Source of the DNA: Candidatus Doudnabacteria bacterium
GTDB lineage: Bacteria > Patescibacteriota > Doudnabacteria > UBA920
DNA length: 14,672 nucleotides
Reading direction: 5' to 3'
Assembly: GCA_903913365.1 (NCBI GenBank)
Contig: CAIWKW010000005.1
Coordinates: forward strand, 1 to 14,672
The notes under the pieces are model-generated. The model had not been told where the DNA came from and ran no database searches. It saw nothing but the letters and a program-made list of their open reading frames with translations. Positions 13,705-14,672 of the stretch are shown here, one piece after another (position 1 is the stretch's first letter; each line of letters opens with the position of its first letter). Made by a program: the position numbers and the translations under genes.

Positions 13705-14175
13705 ATGACAGAAAGACAAGAATATTTAGATAAGCTGCCAAAAAAACGAATGGGATCCGGTGTCTTACTCTTTAATGATAAGAACGAGTTGCTGATTGTA
13801 AAACCCACGTATCGGGAAGGATGGATAATTCCCGGTGGTACTGTTGAAAAGAACGAATCTCCCAGGGCCGCTTGTATAAGGGAAGCCAAAGAAGAAGTAG
13901 GATTGGATATAAAAGACGTTAAATTTATTTGCTTGGATTATAGAATAAATGACGAAGGGGAAAATCTGCAGTTTTTGTTTTATGGGGGAATTGTGGCAGA
14001 AAATCAGATTGGGGATATTAAATTGCAGGAATCGGAATTGAGCGATTTTAAGTTTGTTGGGTTAGGTAATATGGAAAAATATTTAATTCCCAGCTTGGCC
14101 AAAAGGATTTTTAAATGCATTGATGCCATAAAAAATAATAAACCAATTTATTTGGAGAATGAAGAATATGTTTAA
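13705..14175 (+). CDS. Nudix hydrolase with canonical Nudix box
   Basis: A 156-residue hydrolase of nucleoside-diphosphate-linked compounds. The box is perfect: G45, E51, then REAKEEVGL (59-67), giving Gx5Ex7REUxEExGU, preceded by the GWIIPGG strand-turn. The likely roles are cleaning oxidised or non-canonical nucleotides (MutT-like) or recycling Ap4A or sugar nucleotides; the sequence does not decide. Its end overlaps the start of endonuclease IV by 8 bases (14168-14175), implying translational coupling and suggesting a shared DNA-maintenance role. The adjacent Nudix protein at 13137 belongs to a different branch, so they are not a recent duplication. Confidence 0.92.
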   Translation: MTERQEYLDKLPKKRMGSGVLLFNDKNELLIVKPTYREGWIIPGGTVEKNESPRAACIREAKEEVGLDIKDVKFICLDYRINDEGENLQFLFYGGIVAENQIGDIKLQESELSDFKFVGLGNMEKYLIPSLAKRIFKCIDAIKNNKPIYLENEEYV

Positions 14176-14672
14176 AATTGGCTGCCATGTTTCCGCTGCC
14201 GGAGGAGTATTTAACGCACCGAAAAATGCCGCGGATTTGGGGTGCGAAACTTTTCAAATATTTACCCGTCCTCCTATGGGCGGCAAGGCACCGGAGCTGA
14301 CTTCTGATATTGTTGCTCAATTTAAAACCGAGATGGAGAAGTATTTTCCGTCAACTCCAACCACCCCGTCCCGCTCCGCGGGACACCCCTCCTTAACAGG
14401 AGGGGAGGCTCCCGCCGTCGCTTCCGGCTTCACTAAAGTTTCGCCTCAGAAGAAAGCTATGGCGGGCAAGCCGCAGTCATCCTTGGGCTATCAGCGGAGC
14501 TCTCTCCCTGACAAGGGGGAGGGGGTTGGAGGCATCTTTGTTGTGCATTGCCCATATTTTGTAAATTTTGGTTCCAAGGAGCCAAGAATTTATCACGGCT
14601 CCATATCTGTTGTGGGTGGCGAACTTATGCGGGCAAATATGCTCGGAGCCAAATACGTTATGACTCATTTGG
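14168..14672 (+). CDS. nfo: Endonuclease IV (AP endonuclease), 5' part, with an in-frame insert
   Basis: Zinc-dependent AP endonuclease that nicks DNA 5' to abasic sites in base excision repair. Only 168 codons are inside the window; the frame is open to the edge and has no stop. The N-terminus MFKIGCHVSAAGGVFNA matches the family start, with IFTRPP in the second strand. Zinc-ligand equivalents are visible: H127 in VVHCPYFVNFGS and H167 in VMTHL. Between KYF (58-60) and IFVVH (123 on), where family members have only a few residues, there are 62 extra residues (61-122) coded by palindromic G/C-rich DNA. The ATG overlaps the Nudix gene by 8 bases. The insert lies before the strand that carries the first zinc histidine and would be a surface loop. 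Whether the enzyme is active cannot be told. Confidence 0.92.
   Translation, partial: MFKIGCHVSAAGGVFNAPKNAADLGCETFQIFTRPPMGGKAPELTSDIVAQFKTEMEKYFPSTPTTPSRSAGHPSLTGGEAPAVASGFTKVSPQKKAMAGKPQSSLGYQRSSLPDKGEGVGGIFVVHCPYFVNFGSKEPRIYHGSISVVGGELMRANMLGAKYVMTHL
14348..14533. repeat. In-frame palindromic element inside nfo
   Basis: 186 bases (62 codons) containing GTCCCGC/GCGGGAC (14368-14374 with 14378-14384), CCCCTCCT/AGGAGGGG (14386-14393 with 14398-14405), CCCGCC/GGCGGG (14411-14416 with 14461-14466) and CTCCC/GGGAG (14504-14508 with 14517-14521), all closed by a terminal inverted repeat CTCCAACC (14355-14362) with GGTTGGAG (14524-14531). It is translated without a stop in the nfo frame. Confidence 0.8.

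Noticed and set aside
14348..14533. CRISPR array or transposase-bearing insertion sequence
   Set aside because: Hairpins are not regularly spaced identical repeats, and no transposase or insertion-sequence-length element is present.

Overview
The window reads as a piece of a chromosome from a bacterium of the Candidate Phyla Radiation (Patescibacteria, most like Parcubacteria and relatives). This is judged from the gene set, the compact same-strand layout with tiny gaps, the A/T-leaning codon use, the single-chain (alpha2-type) glycyl-tRNA synthetase, and a PNPase-hypothetical neighbourhood that I recall from such genomes. Stops are TAA, TAG and TGA, with no sign of UGA recoding. I could not run a search, so the taxonomic placement is inference.

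Layout. 1-3760: a stand-alone receiver protein, a structured leader, pnp and a downstream conserved-looking hypothetical gene, closed by a hairpin terminator. 3840-4500: a self-contained transcription unit with a strong promoter, strong Shine-Dalgarno, a 161-codon basic reading frame of unusual codon use, and a strong terminator. 4515-5981: tgt (queuosine tRNA modification) behind a short direct repeat, closed by a long hairpin. 5997-6185: a small membrane protein on the minus strand. 6216-9054: glyQS, a small unknown gene and an M24 aminopeptidase, tightly packed. 9149-11746: an M16 zinc peptidase followed 3 nt later by a patatin-like phospholipase. 11907-14672: a second patatin, two Nudix hydrolases and the 5' part of endonuclease IV (nfo), which runs off the window.

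The most interesting signal is that three housekeeping enzymes (tgt, the M24 peptidase, nfo) each carry an extra in-frame segment made of nested palindromic DNA. The inserts are about 80, 20 and 62 codons, keep the frame open, and fall between conserved blocks so that every catalytic or metal-binding residue I can see is kept. The tgt and nfo inserts share the same two end sequences in opposite orientation, so they appear to be copies of one mobile palindromic family; the M24 insert is a different family. This resembles the Rickettsia palindromic elements, which also insert in frame inside genes, but these are different sequences in a very different organism. A related hairpin may sit in the pnp leader.

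A second pattern is that tgt and glyQS both have a -10 box ending exactly 6 nt before the ATG (5 nt for the small gene after glyQS), suggesting leaderless transcripts, whereas pnp, the 3930 gene and the minus-strand gene have clear Shine-Dalgarno sequences.
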